Below are positions 38,967 through 51,425 of a stretch of DNA of 64,000 bases, one piece after another. The stretch lies in NCBI GenBank assembly GCA_013399115.1, contig VXAA01006464.1, forward strand, positions 10,266 through 74,265, written 5' to 3'. The notes beneath the pieces were generated by a model. That model ran no database searches and was not told where the DNA came from. It saw only the letters and a program-made list of their open reading frames with translations. Source of the stretch: Anseranas semipalmata (Eukaryota; Chordata; Aves; Anseriformes; Anseranatidae). The first letter of the stretch is position 1. Every line of letters begins with the position of its first letter. A program made the translations under genes and the position numbers.

Positions 38967-39064
38967 AATTTTGGGTAGACCTGTGCAGTGCCAGGAGTTG
39001 GACTCGATGGTCCTTATGGGTCCCTTCCAACTCAGGATATTCTGTGATTCTGTGATTCTGTGAT
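38625..39064 (+). mobile_element. CR1 LINE 3' end, comparatively young, plus strand
   Basis: 5'-truncated CR1 that starts at the [10 protein letters not shown] block of ORF2 and ends in the 'actcgatggtccttatgggt' tail with 'tctgtgattctgtgattctg' at 39044-39064. The coding part is fully open to the natural ORF2 stop, and few changes from the remembered family sequence are seen, so this is the least decayed CR1 in the window. Confidence 0.95.
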
Positions 39065-42000
39065 TTACTGTTTCTGACTGCTAAATTAGACAAAATAAAC
39101 TGTTTTAAATAACAATTTAAAAAAAAAATAATTACATTATATTCTTGTGCTGAGGAAATGGTGATTAAAGATAGCACTTTCTTTATCACTTCTTTTCTTC
39201 CTAGGGATGCCCCCATTTTGTTTTTTACTTTATACATCCATTTCTTCTTTAACTGTAGGAAAAGAAGAGTTCTCCACAAAGCTTTCTAGTGACCTCTCTC
39301 TGCCTAGATGAAAGAATGACATTGACACTAATATGGAACAGTACCTGTTGCAGAAAGTGTTTTGGGACAAGCCTGACAATATAGGAGCTTCAGAAGTATT
39401 TTTTTCAGGGGACAATGATTCAAGTCATTATTAGGCAGAGATACAGTTGGTTATTCATGTGACTGGTTTGTGCTTAATAGGACAAAGAGAAAATTCAGTG
39501 CTTGGAGAGCTATAAAGTATATGTAGTTTCCTGTTATTATGAATATGTGCCTTTACCACTATTTGATCAATTGAGATCCTATAGATACCTCTAGTGTGGA
39601 ATATGAAATACTCTGACAGAAGAATACCACTGATTTTAGTGAGCCTGCATGTGGAATTCATCACCATGAGCGCTGAAGGAAAAAAAGCAATGTCTTTATA
39701 CACTGTAAACCTGAGTAAATACCACCTTTCTAAAATGATAAGTACTTAACTATAATTACATACATTTCTAATGCATTTTTTATCTGCTGTAAACCCTTGT
39801 GCAACATTTATATTTTTTTACTTATTGCAAATCTTGGACTGAACTTTTCTCCTTTCTACAGTGTGATAACTTCAAACTCATCCTCAGTGCCTTGCTGATA
39901 TCAGTTCTGACCCAACAGCATCCTGCTGAATTGCATGAGGCCCTGCAAAGTAGCTTTTATGTTTTAAGGTACAACTACTGTAATCTTTTAAGCTATCTGA
40001 TAAAATTTTAATCTCTCTGCCCTTCTTTTTTATAAGTCTGCCCAGGAAAGATGCCTTGACAGCATCTTAGTTTGCTTACTTTTCCTGAATCCCTATCTAT
40101 GCCACGTTTAATCGCTTATCTTCTTCCTCCAGTTTTCTTCCCCCTCCTCCTCACTTCAATCTTTTCTCTCCCTTCAGCTTACTGTGGCTGAAGTCCAGTT
40201 TTGCCTTATTCTAATTATTGTGCAGACTATATTCTGTTATTTAAACACACTCTTTGTCTCCTAAAATGCTCCTGTACTTTATCATTAGATTCTCTCAATG
40301 TCATCACTACTTGCGTTTTTCCTGTCTTGATTATTTGATCATTGATGACAGAAAGGATGAGCTGCAGTTTATTAGATTTACTCTGTGGACCATGTTGTTG
40401 CTAGGTGATAGCCCCTAGCCACTGCTATAAATACTTAATAATCTTAAGATTAAATTTCCTTGTTACTTTTCATTTAAGTAGTGTAAGGCACCTGGACTTC
40501 GATGATTTAAAGTGCATTATAAAACTATTTGGATTAAAGGAGTATTCTGATTGGCTGCTAGATTAATGTTAAGGGATGGATTAATTTATATGAAGCACAC
40601 AGCTCTGCACTGCTGTTCAGTATTTCAAACCGCTAACCTCATCTGATTTCAATAGTTTGACATGTGATTTTTTTCAGAATAGAACCGTTAAGGGGAAATA
40701 AGGCACAACTAAGCAGGCTATTTAGTAGCCTGAGAAGGATTGAATGTATGAGACTGTGCTCAGTTGTATCATTGTCTTATGTTAATCTCATTCCTTATCT
40801 CAACTGCTGCTTAGTATTCATTTAAAATTAACTTCATGATGCTAATTAACCAGTGCATAATCTTCACAATATTCCTTACCATGGATGTATACATGAGTGT
40901 ATTTCGGTAGTTGTTATGAGAGTGCCTACATGAAGTCATAGTCATTTTAGTCTCTGAATTGTTTTGTAATTAGGAAGAGAGTTATCCACTATAAATGAAG
41001 ACTTTTACCAGAAACTGGAATCAGAATGGAAAGTTGTATATGCTGATCTAAGCTAGATAAAAAAAGTGAGCAAATAATGATTTTTCTATCACTTCAATAC
41101 TTGCAGGTCATGAACCTAAACTTCAGCTAATCAATAGTGAAGGTTATATATATTTTATATCTAATTACTCTTAGCTCATTTCATCCTCTCTAATTTACTG
41201 TTTTATCTGTTGACTCCTTCTGATTGATTTCATTAATAAAACCTAACACTACAGTGGTATTTCATACTTTTTATTCTTTATATCTGCTGTTAGATTATAT
41301 TAGCTTTTCAATGGTTCAGCTTATTCTGTCTCATTTCTGTCATCATCAGGAAATCCTAGGCTTTTTCTTTCCTGAACTTTTTGACATTCTTTCTTTGTCA
41401 TTTCTTTCCCGTGACTTACCTCTTCATCAGGGCAGAAAACATGTTTTGTCTATCACATAGAAAGCAGAGTACAAGTATACAAATATGTAATATAATGTAA
41501 ACAATTCTTTTTCCCAAAATGGATATTTTAAAGGAGAAAAGAAGCTGGGAGACCGAAATCTGCAGAAACTTGTTTTCCACATTTTCCAGCATATTTTCCC
41601 CTAACAAAGGTTACAGTATTGTCTAAAATTGCCAAAGCTACTATAAGCTAATATAAGTGATTAAGTCTTCCATTTCCTCACTTTCTGGAACATTCATAAC
41701 TGGAGGGATATTTGTGGAACTGTTTCCAAAGCAGTCAGTCATTGTCTGGGACCATTACTTACAAATCCATCATGAGAAAAATTTCATCTATTTTTGTTTT
41801 AATTGGGGCAGCTTAACTGATACTATCTTTTTGTCTTGCAGAAATGTCATGGCCAAGAGGATGAGACTCAGCTGCACTCAGAGACCTCAAACTCAGAATT
41901 AGATTCTAAAATAAGCTTTGAAATATTTGAATCCAAGATATGAGAACTGTCACAGTGTAGGTTTTGCAAAGTAGTTAGTCTGAAAAGACTAATACTTCTT

Positions 42001-43112
42001 TTCTGATTTTTATGACCTTCTAAATGAAAATCTCCTTCAAAAAGTTTCACTGCTGCTATCAAAATATGATTTGCCTGTAGCTGAATTCATGGTCTAATTT
42101 AGAATATATCCTATTTTGTTTCTAAAATATCTGAAAGGAGTTTGTATTTCACATTGCTTCCAATTATGTAATTACAGTTGATGGGCAGAAATGAAAGTAA
42201 ACAATGCAAGGATGAAAATTATTCTGAGAACAGCAGACGTGCCTATTCTGTGATATTCAATTCTGATTGCAAAACATTCATAACTGTCTGGGAATAAATT
42301 CTTATTTTAAATATCTTGATCCCAGATCATAAAAAAAATGAAGAAAGATAGCTCGATTATCCATCTTGGAATTTTTCAGTTGCCTTCCAGTTCATAACAT
42401 TTTGATTCTGGTGAAATTCTAGATAATATGTTCAAAATATGAATGCTCATCAGAACATAGTTCTCAGAGTGAATTTTTAGAAAAATGAAAATAGCCATGG
42501 ATTCATTTTTCTCACAACAATCCATAGTTATAATCCATAGTGTTATTCATGGGTACTCAGGGTCATTTGTGTCACTGAAAGTAACTTCAAGGATGTTTTT
42601 CTTCCAAAGAAGAGTATGCAATTAGATTGTTTCTACTGAGGTTTTTGGTGTGTGTTATTGCAGTACAACTGAGTCAATTCTTTCTAGGTCCCACTCTGTG
42701 GAAATAGAAATCTGTACTCCATATCTTGACTTTTCTGTTATTTTAGTTCCTCCTACTTTTTCTTCAGTAAACTGTCTCTTTCTGAAATAATTTCCATTTT
42801 CTTTTCTTTTTCTTACCTGAAATTCTTTCATTCCTTTTCCCATTCTTGTCTTCTTTCATTCAGAGTAATTCAAACCTGAGGTTTTTACTATGTAAGTTCA
42901 ATACATAGCTACCAACACATTTGCGCATGCACAATGAAATTACAAATTCTGTTACCTCAGAAATACCTTGACAAATTATTTTTCTTCTCAAATATCTGTG
43001 TATGTATTAACAGAATTGTCTTGAATTCATGATGAATTTGTTTATTATCTTGAATGGATTATACATGTTCAATGTCTAAATAATGAACATTCTTATGCTT
43101 TTCTTATAAAAG
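39065..43112. other. AT-rich non-coding stretch, no gene seen
   Basis: Short frames only, no interspersed repeat recognised. The segment near 40.53-40.68 kb has an unusually organised look (CCAAT-type motif, two GATTAA motifs) and is listed as a candidate conserved non-coding element. Confidence 0.6.
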
Positions 43113-43410
43113 AATTCTTACCATATGATGTCGTCCTGGGGAGACAGGGACAGAAGTTGCTCAGGGTCTCACTGGGCATCAATCAGTGGGTGGTGAGCAA
43201 TTGTATTGTGCATCACTTGCTTTGTATATTCTTTTATCATAATTATTATGGTTATTTTCCCTTCCTTTTCTGTCGTGTTAAGCTGTCTTTATCTCAAGCC
43301 ACAGGTTTTACCTTTTTTTTCTGATTCTCTCTCCCATTCCACTGTTGGGGGTGGGGAAGTGAGCAAACAGCTGTGTGGTGCTTAGCTGCCTGCTGGATTA
43401 GACCACAACA
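43113..43410 (+). mobile_element. Endogenous retrovirus LTR, 5'-truncated, plus strand
   Basis: Matches the 3' half of a widespread avian LTR type. It begins in the U3 'ccatatgatgtcgt' segment, then has 'tgggtggtgagcaattg', 'gcatcacttgctttgtatattc', 'gctgtctttatctca' around the R/U5 boundary, 'ctctctcccattccac', and ends '...ggattagaccacaaca', the usual terminal CA. Most of U3 is missing. No coding retroviral sequence lies next to it. The same family supplies the LTRs at 44.5 and 59.7 kb. Confidence 0.82.
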
Positions 43411-44515
43411 AGAGACTATCTTCATATTGTTTCTGTGGACTGTTAATTGCTCTTGATTTACTTTTAGATATTTGTCATTGTTTTCAATGAGGAAAAGATC
43501 AAGCACGTTTTGCTCAGGTCTTTGCTCTTTAGCTTAAATCCTTCCTTCTAACTCTGTCAGTACAGAGCAACTGTAAAATAAACACATTTTAAGGACCACT
43601 ATGTTGGTACAGGAAAGTAAAGTAGCCTTTTATTCTAAATGATAAATGGTCCTCATGTCTGTTATTTCTTCCAGACCCCTCACTTCAAAGTTATCTATTT
43701 TTTCCCTCCTACTTTGTCCTCTGTCCTTGCTTTAGTCCACTTAAGGGCTTTTGAAATATTACTGAAATATTACTTTACTGAATATGTTATTAAAAAATAT
43801 TGTATAAATAGTATTCTTTCCTGCTAGGGTATGTCCAGAGAAATGAGGAAGTCCCTAAGCAATAAATACTGTGGATATTTAAGGGATGGTACTAAATACT
43901 GTGGATGAAATCAACACAAACCCACAGAGACAAAATCAAGTCTGGCCAATTTTAATGGGCTACATTGGGGCAAGAAGCTGGCTCATTTAAAACAGAAAAA
44001 AATCTGTATATTAGTATTTTCATAGTAACAACATTGTATATTCAACATGCAGCAAGGATAAGAAAGACAACGGAGAGAAAAAAGAGATTGCAAAAAGAGG
44101 AGAAAATTGATCAATTTAGAAGAGTTAATGGGAAGTTTTCCTCTGAGGTCAGCTTGCTCTGAGTTAAGAGACATAAAATGCAGAAGAAAATGTTCAAAAG
44201 CATAAATGGTCTTCAGAGGCCCAGACACAAACGAATTAGTTAGAGTTCCCACCAAATGAGTCATTTAGGTAAGAAGTTTAGCTTTACTCGAGTTATTACA
44301 AAATGGTTAATCCTCACTAAGTGTGCAAATGTAGAAAAGTAAAATTATAGAAACAAACAAACAAACAAACAAACAAAAACTGGAAGACTGGAAATAAAGA
44401 CAAATGAATGAAATTCAGAACTTAGTACAGCATAGCAATACAGTGAACCGAGATATGTGGGAGAAGCATGTAAGATAGAGAAAAAAATCTCCCCAAAATG
44501 AAGAAAAGGTGGGAA
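43411..44515. other. AT-rich non-coding stretch between two LTRs
   Basis: No gag, pol or env coding sequence is seen, so the LTR at 43.1 kb and the opposite-strand LTR at 44.5 kb are separate insertions, not a provirus. Contains an imperfect 30-base-period repeat of taaatactgtggat (43863-43876 and 43893-43906) and an AAAC array. Confidence 0.7.
44351..44376. repeat. (AAAC)n microsatellite
   Basis: Six AAAC units in tandem followed by AAAAAC. Confidence 0.92.
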
Positions 44516-44522
44516 AAATATG
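44516..44522. repeat. Target-site duplication, left copy
   Basis: aaatatg, identical to 45090-45096 on the other side of the solo LTR. One of the A residues could be coincidental, so the true length is 6 or 7. Confidence 0.85.
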
Positions 44523-45089
44523 TGTTACAGTTTAACACTGCAGGCAACTAAGTAACACACAGCTGCTCGCTCACTCTCACCGGGTCGGATGGGGGAGAGA
44601 ATCGGAAAGGTAAAAGTGCAAGAACTCGTGGGGTGAGACAAAGACAGTTTACCAGGTAAAGCAAAAGCTGTGTGTGCAAGCAAAGCAAAACAAGGAATTC
44701 ACTCGCTACTTCCCATCGGCAGGCAGGTGTTCTGCCACCTCCAAGAAAGCAGGGCTCATCACACGTAGCAGTTTCTTGAGAAGACAAACGCCATCACTCT
44801 GAACGTTCCCCCCCTTCTTCCTTCTTTACCCCATCATACCATATGGTATGGGACATCCCTTTGGTCAGCCTGGGTCAGCTGTCCTGGCTGTGTCCCCTCC
44901 CAGCTCCTTGTGCACCCCCAGCCTCCTCGCTGGCAGGGCAGCATGAGAAGCTGAAAAGTCCTTGGCTCTGTGTAAGCACTGCTCTGCAACACCTAAAGCA
45001 TTGATGTGTTATCACCACTATTGTCATCAAAAATCCAAAACACAGCATTGCATGAGCCTCTGTGAAGAAAATTAACTCTATCCCAGCCA
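44523..45089 (-). mobile_element. Solo LTR of an avian endogenous retrovirus, minus strand
   Basis: A 567-base LTR with TG...CA ends on the plus strand (tgttacag ... ccagcca), bounded by the 7-base direct repeat aaatatg (44516-44522 and 45090-45096). Read on the minus strand it begins 'tggctgggatagagttaat', contains 'gaggaggctgggggtgcac', 'gacagctgac' and 'ccaaagggatgtccc' in U3, and 'aactgtctttgtctca' then 'gattctctcccccatcc' towards U5. There is no internal retroviral sequence, as expected after recombination between two LTRs. The place where family members carry the promoter TATA is altered and holds a 16-bp palindrome (44835-44850). Confidence 0.9.
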
Positions 45090-45096
45090 AAATATG
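45090..45096. repeat. Target-site duplication, right copy
   Basis: aaatatg, identical to 44516-44522. Together they mark the insertion site of the LTR. Confidence 0.85.
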
Positions 45097-45737
45097 GCAT
45101 AAAAAAAATCTCCATATTTTTATTCTGGTTTATAAAAGACAAGACTGAGAAATTATTTTGTTATGATGTATAAGAACTTATATTTTGGCAAAATAATAAC
45201 TGTTAAGGGATTCTTAATCTAAGAGATTAATACACTAAAAAAGCATATAATAAAATAAATAATAAAATAAAATAGCATAAAATACACTATAAAAGCCACA
45301 GCCATTCAAATAAGAAATCTGGCAGAATTCTTTAACATTGATAATATTTTATCTTTGGAAAAATTTACAAAGAGAAGTACTGATTTTTCTGTGTCTTGAA
45401 GTTTCTATATATTTGTATATCATGTATCCTGTCATTCAACGTGATTTATTAGTCTCACTACAGTGTAACTGGGTAATATTCAAGGGCTTGTCTTAACTTA
45501 AAGGTCAGGCAAGATGATCTAGTAATCATAAATATACATATATATCTAGTCAGAAGAAAGCTTACAAAAATTACCACATCGTAGTAAAGAAAGTAGTTAC
45601 ATAAACACAAGAAATAAAATACATTTTAAATAAATAAACAAGACAACAACAAAAAAGCAGAAAATAAATAAAGCAGTTGTGATAAGGCAGAAACATAACA
45701 AAAATCATATCCATTGCATAATGCTTGTTGTTTTCTA

Positions 45738-45850
45738 TCAGGGATTAGATCCCACTGTACTAGATGCTGCAAAAAGAAATAACACAAGGATAGAGCCTGT
45801 CCCAAATGGCTCATACACTAAACCACTGACAAAACACAACCACCGAACAA
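45738..45850 (+). repeat. Possible ancient amniote interspersed repeat
   Basis: The order 'gatcccactgtactagatgctg', 'aacacaaggatagagcctg', 'tcccaaatggctca' resembles a repeat I recall from turtles, crocodilians and birds (consensus style 'cactgtgctaggtgctgtac ... gacagtccctgccccaaagagctta'). I cannot name its family with confidence. Confidence 0.45.
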
Positions 45851-47702
45851 TCAGGGTCTGCAGGGGAAGATAAGGGTCTGGGCAGGAATGTGTGCATAAA
45901 TTAGATGTGACAGTGGTTCAACAGTCATACATGGCCATTGTCCAATGACAACAGATAACAATTATTTATAGGAATATTTTGTTACATATTTTCTTTTATA
46001 TTTAAGGCAACCAGTTTAATTGTATTTGTCTTTATCACATGGCATGCAAAAATAAAATTTCATAGTCATTTCTACCTATCATTTTCAGGCTTAATAATGT
46101 AAATTAACATTCACAAATTGAAGAATGACCTTCATTTCCACCAATAGATTTCCCCCTGTCGTTTCTTTAAAGTTTCAAGTTCAGGAAATCTACAGATCTA
46201 CTTCCCTAGATTTACTGACCACTAGTTAGCAATTCAAACCCTTACCTGTGACAGGCCAATTTGATAACTAACCTCTGCATTTGTTATTCATATTCTCACT
46301 ACATTTATAATCATGTCAGTTTCAAAGCCATCTCTCTAATATGTCAAAATGCTTTACCTCAAATATGCAATATAATCTAATAATAATGGGAACTGCTCTT
46401 GGTGAGGTCAACTTTTCACCAGGGAACATGACAGAAGAGAGACAAAACTTCAGAACAACATTTTCATTATATAGCTTTAAAGTTACTCTGAATAGATTTA
46501 TAGTAGCTAAGCAGAGTGAAGGATGAGAAGCTATAAAGCTGTAGCAATTAATATAATAATATTCATTAATGACTTAAGAATTGTTTTTGTCTCTCTAATA
46601 ACTATACCATGATCTGACAAACCTTCTGGCATTTTGCCTTGGGATTTATTTAGGAATGAATATAGTTATTACCTCATAAACAGGTAGAAAGCATTCTTAG
46701 CCCATTGCCAAGCAAATAACATGCTCAAGGGAAAATTTCAGATAGAAAACAGAAATCTAATAATCTCAGCATGTACCTGCCTCATCCACTGTTTTACCTG
46801 CTAGGTAGATTATTATTTTGATAAAAAGTTTTACTAATAAGCAGTAATAAAACTGTTTCCTATTCCTGCCATTCATGGTATGACATCAGTGTCAGACTGA
46901 AGAGTATATTTATTCAAGCAGAAACTGTATATGACTGTAGAAAACAGTCTCTTTCTTATCCCCATTTTCCCCATATTTATTGCAATATATCAGGATGCAT
47001 CCACAGGCTATGTATAAAACCAGTGAAGCCAGAAAGAATTCACAAGGCCTCAGAACTGTTATTATTGAAACTATACAGAGTCACTGTCTCTGATAGTTTG
47101 GAAGGATGTAGTATTGGTTTAAATACATATTTTTATTTTAAATAATAATGATTTAAATGTGTTGCAGTTATTTCAGATATCAGTGATAAAAAACAGTGAT
47201 AATGTTTCCCAGATTAATTGTGTATGCTAATCATGAAATACTGTAAATTACTGTAATATTCAGCACTATATTTAATTAAAAATCATGCTATATAATTAAA
47301 ATATTTATCACTTTTTTTAAAGCCACAAGCATTGTTATTCAGATTTTCGATTAGATTAAAATGCTCTGTTTCATCATAGCGTATTTGTAGAAAATAATCA
47401 CAGCTCTATTAAATTTTTATTCCTCTACATACAAGATCACCATTAACTTCTTTATTCTGGGAGATTAGCATGCTTTATTGTTTTTATGTTATAAGAATAT
47501 TAGGGCATTAGGGCCAAGGAAGTATTTAGATTCATATTGCTTCTCTACATAAGATGAACACGGATGATATCACCAAGTAGAGAATGTAAGTCCTTAATAT
47601 AAATTCTTGGCTGACTCTTTGTAAGAAAAATTTCTAGGATTGGCATACAAAATAAGTTTTATGGTGAAGCTTCTTAAATTCTGAGGTAGCATTTCTTATT
47701 TT

Positions 47703-47750
47703 AATTCTTAGAACTCCTGAAAATCCTGAAATTCTTAGAACTCCTGAAAA
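47703..47750. repeat. Direct duplication, 27-base period
   Basis: The 21-mer beginning aattcttagaactcctgaaa occurs at 47703-47723 and again, identical, at 47730-47750. Confidence 0.93.
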
Positions 47751-49184
47751 ATGTTTTTTTTTTTTTCATTTGTTTTCATCCACTGAAGTGGTATTTTAAT
47801 AAAATCTATGTTACATTATCTCTTTAGAAACACAGAAAACGTATGTATGGTGAAGGAATCTCATTCTTAATCCATGTAGTTCAGATGGTAAGAGCCTTCA
47901 CCCTGCTTTTGGTTCACTTTTCTCCTTCTCTTTGCAAGGAGGAATAGTCAGCATGAAATAGGGGATTTTCCTTTCTTCCTTAACACATGCATTTTCACAT
48001 CCACTCAAAGATTAGCAAACAATCAAAAGCACAAAAAGTGAAGAACTGCTGTGATGAAATTGTCATAAACATTTGGAAGCTGATACTCCTTCCCCCCTTC
48101 CTTCTCTGAAAATCCCTTTGAGAACTTACATTCTAGGTCACCTCTTTAACATGGAGAAGTACTGAAATGTAGTAATGATCCACAGAAAATAGACAGCTAC
48201 AGAAATTACTGAAGAACAATAGATTTAACTATGACCTTGTTAAAATAAATTGTTTCTTTCATGGATTGAAAGTATGTTGTCTGCTGGTGACTATAGATTA
48301 AAGATAATAAAAATTGATTTTCCCATTTTTTGCATTTTAAGTAGTGTCATTAACATCTCTAGGACAACCTGAATGGGAAAGGTAAGCTAGATTTGTCCTC
48401 AATTTATTTTCTTTCCTGACTTATTTTAATGCAAACATCTTTGAAAACTTTGTATAAGCACTTCAAAAATTTAAACAGAACCTCAAGAGAGGATGTGTAA
48501 TTTTCAGTTCACTGAACCAGAGAATAGTTTCTGTATGTCTCTCAAAGCTGTTTCAGTGTTGTCATTGCTTCCACCTACAAAAGAAACAGTGACGACTCGA
48601 AGTTGGAAACAAGAATAAATAAGCAAATACCTTCATAAAGGAATGCTTTCAGAATGCACTAGTTCAACATTTTCCTGTGTTCTAGAAAGTTTTATGCACA
48701 GTAAATAACTGGAACTCTAATTTCACTATCTGAAATACACTGATTATCTTTCAATATATTTAATCACTGATACAACAACAATCAGACAATCTGATTTCAG
48801 TCTTAAACTTTTCCATTAAAGAACCAAGCAGAATAAACACCATAAATTAAAATCAGGCTCAAGCTGCAGTTTCCAAGACTACATAAATTAATGATGTATC
48901 TAAGGAAGCTGTAGTTTCGATGACTACTTGTGTGTATGCTTTCAAATAAGAATACAAACAGACATTTTTTTCCTTAGAGAATAAGCTCTTTTAAAATCTG
49001 TTTTACTGACCTGAAGGCTGCACACATCCTGAAAGATGTTTTTATGAAAATTACATTAAAGAGGAGCTTATATTTCAAGAAAATTATACTTTGACCACAA
49101 ATTACTGACTAGCTGCAGTTATACTTGACTAAATCAAATTTGAAGCTTATTTTCCCTAAATAAGAAATTCTTGGCAGTGCTGTT

Positions 49185-49196
49185 GGGGGGGGGGGG
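49185..49196. repeat. (G)12 run
   Basis: Uninterrupted run of 12 G residues in AT-rich flanks. Confidence 0.95.
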
Positions 49197-49349
49197 TAAA
49201 ATTAACCCTTTGAGTTATATATCCTACAAAAGTTTGAAATGATTCTGTTTTTCATATATCCTGTACATACTGTGAATGAGCATGATTTCAGACACTAATT
49301 CAGAGTAACTAGTCAGGACTCTATATTCATTAATGCCATATGCATATTG

Positions 49350-49373
49350 CACACACACACACACACATACACA
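49350..49373. repeat. (CA)n microsatellite
   Basis: About eight CA units followed by TACACATATAC. Confidence 0.93.
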
Positions 49374-49744
49374 TATACTTGCATAATTGCCCATATGTTA
49401 TGTAGAAATTCAGGAAGTATTTCCTGAGTGTTAGGCTCATTCACATCAGAAAATTCAGTGAAAATTCATTACATTAACAAATGTAGCAAAGGAACTCATT
49501 TAAGAAGACTTGTGACAGTTCCCATATTATCTCTAAGGAATAGTTTGCTGGAAGACTACTTCTTTTTGTTGGAAATTGTTACTAATAATCATAGTATTTC
49601 TAAAATGCTTAACCAGTATTTTTTAGCAGTCCCATAGAATTTTATTCCTACATAAGTATTAGATCCATGATAACAGTTATAGATAACCAAACTAAAACCT
49701 CCGTAGTAAAAGATCCACAAAATGTCAACTTGTTGTTAAACTTG

Positions 49745-50160
49745 AGCTAGTCCAGCAGGGAGCTAGCAAGCTGGCCAGGTGCTGGAGCACTTGGTCTGTG
49801 GCTGAGAGAGCCAGGCTCATTCAGCCTGAAAAAGAAAAGGCTTCAGGGGTGCACAAGAGCAGCCCCCCAGCAACTATGGGGAGGTCATCAAGAAGATAAA
49901 GCCAGGCTTTTCACAGTGGTGCATGACAGCAGGATAAGGTGTAAGTTAAAATAAGAGTAGGTCAGAGGGATATAAGAAAAAAATGTTGTGAGGATATTTA
50001 ATATTGGAGCTGATTTCCAATTGATGCTGGTATCTCCTTTCTTGGAGGTTTTCAAGTCATGGAGAAAGTCAGAAACCTGGTCTGAAATCATTGTTGTTGC
50101 TGCTTAGAGCAGGAGATTGGATTAAAGACCTCCTAAGGTACCTTTTGAACTCTTGTATAC
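49745..50160 (+). mobile_element. Old CR1 LINE 3' end, plus strand
   Basis: Diverged but ordered CR1 features: 'ctcattcagcctgaaaaaga' (family 'ttcagcctggagaagagaag'), an ORF2 end, 'cttggaggttttcaagtcatgg' (family 'tggaggtgttcaaggccagg'), and a degraded tail 'gacctcctaaggtacctttt' near 50128-50150. No open frame remains. Confidence 0.65.
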
Positions 50161-50924
50161 TATAAACTTTCTGCTCCACAACTTGATGCACCTGCCAGTG
50201 CAATTCAAAATGTAATTATTCTTTCATCAAACTCATACAGTATGTAAGTGGCAGATCATTCTCTTCTTTTTTAGATAATTCTTTTAAGAGAATGTAATGT
50301 CTTCTCATCCTCTCATTGCATGTAGATATTTTAGATTACCTTTTTTCTGTGTGTGTTAACATTTATATTTTCAAGATTAATTTCATTTTTTATGCCATAT
50401 GAATATTTCAAACATCTGTTTACTTCTTTCCATTATTTTTCACACTGCTATACAAAAAAAATTTAAATGAAGTTCCTCTTGGTACAAAGGGTTGAGATAA
50501 TAAGTTTTCAACATATCAGGTGACCAGTGAAAGAACATTACTGTCTCTTTGGGGAACTTTGCCATACAAATATATTCCTACTGAAAAAGGGAGTAAATAG
50601 CAAAATGGGAAATTTTGCTAGAGAGTCCAAATACTTGAGATTAAAAAAAAAATCAATATTGGCTGCAAATTGTTACACAATGTTTTGTGATAGGAGTGGC
50701 TGTGCAATAAGGCAGCAAGTGAAATAATTTCAATAGATTGAAAACAATGCACAGTCAAAAACAATTGCTGAGACTGTGAGGGAAATTATCTGATCCTACT
50801 CAGTAAAGATATCCTACATTATTATAAGCAGCTATACAAAAATATCAGATTTATGGCAATGGCAATGAAAAGGAGAGAATGTAAAGTATTATTAGAAAAA
50901 GAATACAGAAAACCCACAATATTT
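50161..50924. other. AT-rich non-coding stretch, nothing recognised
   Basis: Only a 66-codon chance frame. No repeat was recognised. Confidence 0.6.
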
Positions 50925-51425
50925 AATTATGCTGTTGTATAAATCCATGGTACACCCACATCCTGAGTGCTTCATGCTGTTCTAATCATACCATCTCAGA
51001 AAGGTAGACTCTGTGAAGTACAAAGAAAGATGACAGGGATGATCAAAGACATGGAACAGTTTTCATATGAGGAAAGACTTAATAAACTAGGACTCTTCAG
51101 CCTGCAAAACAGCAAGGGATAGATGTGGTCGAATTGCACAGCATAGTGAAGGGCATGAAGAAATTGATTAAGGAACAATTATTCACTCTCTTTCAGAGTC
51201 CAGGAAATAGGAACATCCAATGAAATTATCAGGCAAAAGGAAGTACATTTCCACACAGGGTATAATTAAATTGTGGATCTCATTACTATAAAGTGCTGTG
51301 AAGACCAAAAGTATAAGTAGGTTCAATATGTGATTAAGTAATTTAGTGAAAAGTCTATCAAGCTCTATAAAATATGAGGAAGCAGATTTAACCTCTCGGT
51401 CAGGAAAGATGGCTAAAGGACACAA
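50925..51425 (+). mobile_element. Ancient amniote CR1/L3-like LINE remnant, plus strand
   Basis: The order of segments follows the old amniote CR1 consensus: 'gatgatcaaagacatggaac', 'tcatatgaggaaagacttaa', 'ggactcttcagcctgcaaaa', 'aaggaacaattattcactc', 'aatgaaattatcaggcaaaa', 'ggaagtacatttccacacag', 'aattgtggatctcattac'. It covers the end of ORF2. Frames are broken. Confidence 0.72.

Larger units (their letters stand above)
45097..49744. other. AT-rich non-coding stretch, no gene seen
   Basis: Short frames only. Includes an old amniote repeat (see 45738), a 27-base-period direct duplication (47703-47750), a G12 run and a CA microsatellite. Confidence 0.6.

Noticed and set aside
43113..45089. 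The two neighbouring LTRs as ends of one provirus
   Set aside because: They are in opposite orientation, have no retroviral genes between them, and the second has its own target-site duplication.
45470..45530. Possible CR1 tail ('aggtcaggcaagatgatctagt')
   Set aside because: Only about 20 bases resemble an old CR1 3' end, with no body before it or repeat tail after it.
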